Shown here: in pieces, positions 5,260-5,345 of the stretch | How positions within the stretch are numbered: the first letter of the stretch is position 1 | Layout: each line of letters begins with the position of its first letter | Source of the DNA: Eubacteriales Family XIII. Incertae Sedis bacterium | Lineage (GTDB): Bacteria; Bacillota_A; Clostridia; Peptostreptococcales; Anaerovoracaceae | Assembly (NCBI GenBank): GCA_031280075.1 | Contig: JAITHG010000294.1 | Location: 1-5,345 of the forward strand | Length of the DNA stretch: 5,345 bases | Reading direction: 5' to 3' | Program-made: the position numbers and the translations under genes | The notes under the pieces: model-generated | Database searches by the model: none | Told to the model about the DNA's origin: nothing | Seen by the model: only the letters and a program-made list of their open reading frames with translations

Positions 5260-5345
5260 GGACACAAAGCGGTGTTCAGCACACCGGCATGCAAGGCGCA
5301 AAACACAGCAATACTGGCGGTATTGCGAGGCTTTGCAACGCAGCA
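5260..5345. repeat. Hairpin-rich intergenic segment, probably a dispersed repeat cut by the window edge
   Basis: No gene is seen after the regulator stop at 5198. GGACAC (5260-5265) pairs with GTGTTC (5272-5277, one G-U). GCAATAC (5308-5314) pairs perfectly with GTATTGC (5320-5326) around TGGCG, and flanking GCAAA (5298-5302) can pair with TTTGC (5331-5335 region) across an internal loop. The arms also look like diverged direct copies: GCAAGGC...ACAGCA before the loop and GCGAGGC...GCAGCA after it. Such compact structured spacers are typical of dispersed intergenic repeats, but a second copy is not in the window. Confidence 0.4.

Overview
The window is GC-rich chromosomal DNA from a bacterium. 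Near-consensus sigma-A-type promoters (TATAAT boxes, one with an extended -10), GA-rich Shine-Dalgarno sites and anaerobe-type genes such as the AmmeMemoRadiSam radical-SAM set suggest a high-GC anaerobic Firmicute. My best guess is the Negativicutes (Selenomonas/Mitsuokella-like). This is inferred from gene style; no marker gene is present. I see no rRNA, tRNA, CRISPR array, transposase or phage gene.

Left part (1-1802, + strand): the 3' part of a fused LigB-like dioxygenase/AMMECR1 gene is followed 51 bp later by its radical-SAM partner. Together they form a compact AmmeMemoRadiSam operon of unknown biochemical role. The radical-SAM protein stops right after its YLGNV motif and lacks the Cys-rich tail that I associate with many family members.

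Middle (1803-3741, + strand): a 257-bp gap to the preferred start of the next gene holds a strong extended -10 promoter, two short perfect palindromes and a direct repeat. It drives a 545-residue acyl-CoA synthetase-type adenylate-forming enzyme with all core motifs. A strong hairpin without a U-tract lies between this gene and the convergent operon that follows.

Right part (3745-5198): two tightly packed minus-strand genes, a small FMN-binding split-barrel protein and a DUF1638 protein, are transcribed away from a plus-strand HxlR-type regulator. The two promoters face away from each other and overlap at one shared AT-rich palindrome serving as -10 on both strands, so a single binding event could control both. 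The HxlR protein carries an unusual N-terminal cluster of five cysteines directly before its winged helix. A redox-, electrophile- or metal-responsive switch controlling a flavoprotein plus a DUF1638 protein is the most interesting hypothesis here.

Right end (5199-5345): no gene. It contains two hairpins and an internally repetitive segment cut by the window edge, resembling one side of a dispersed intergenic repeat.
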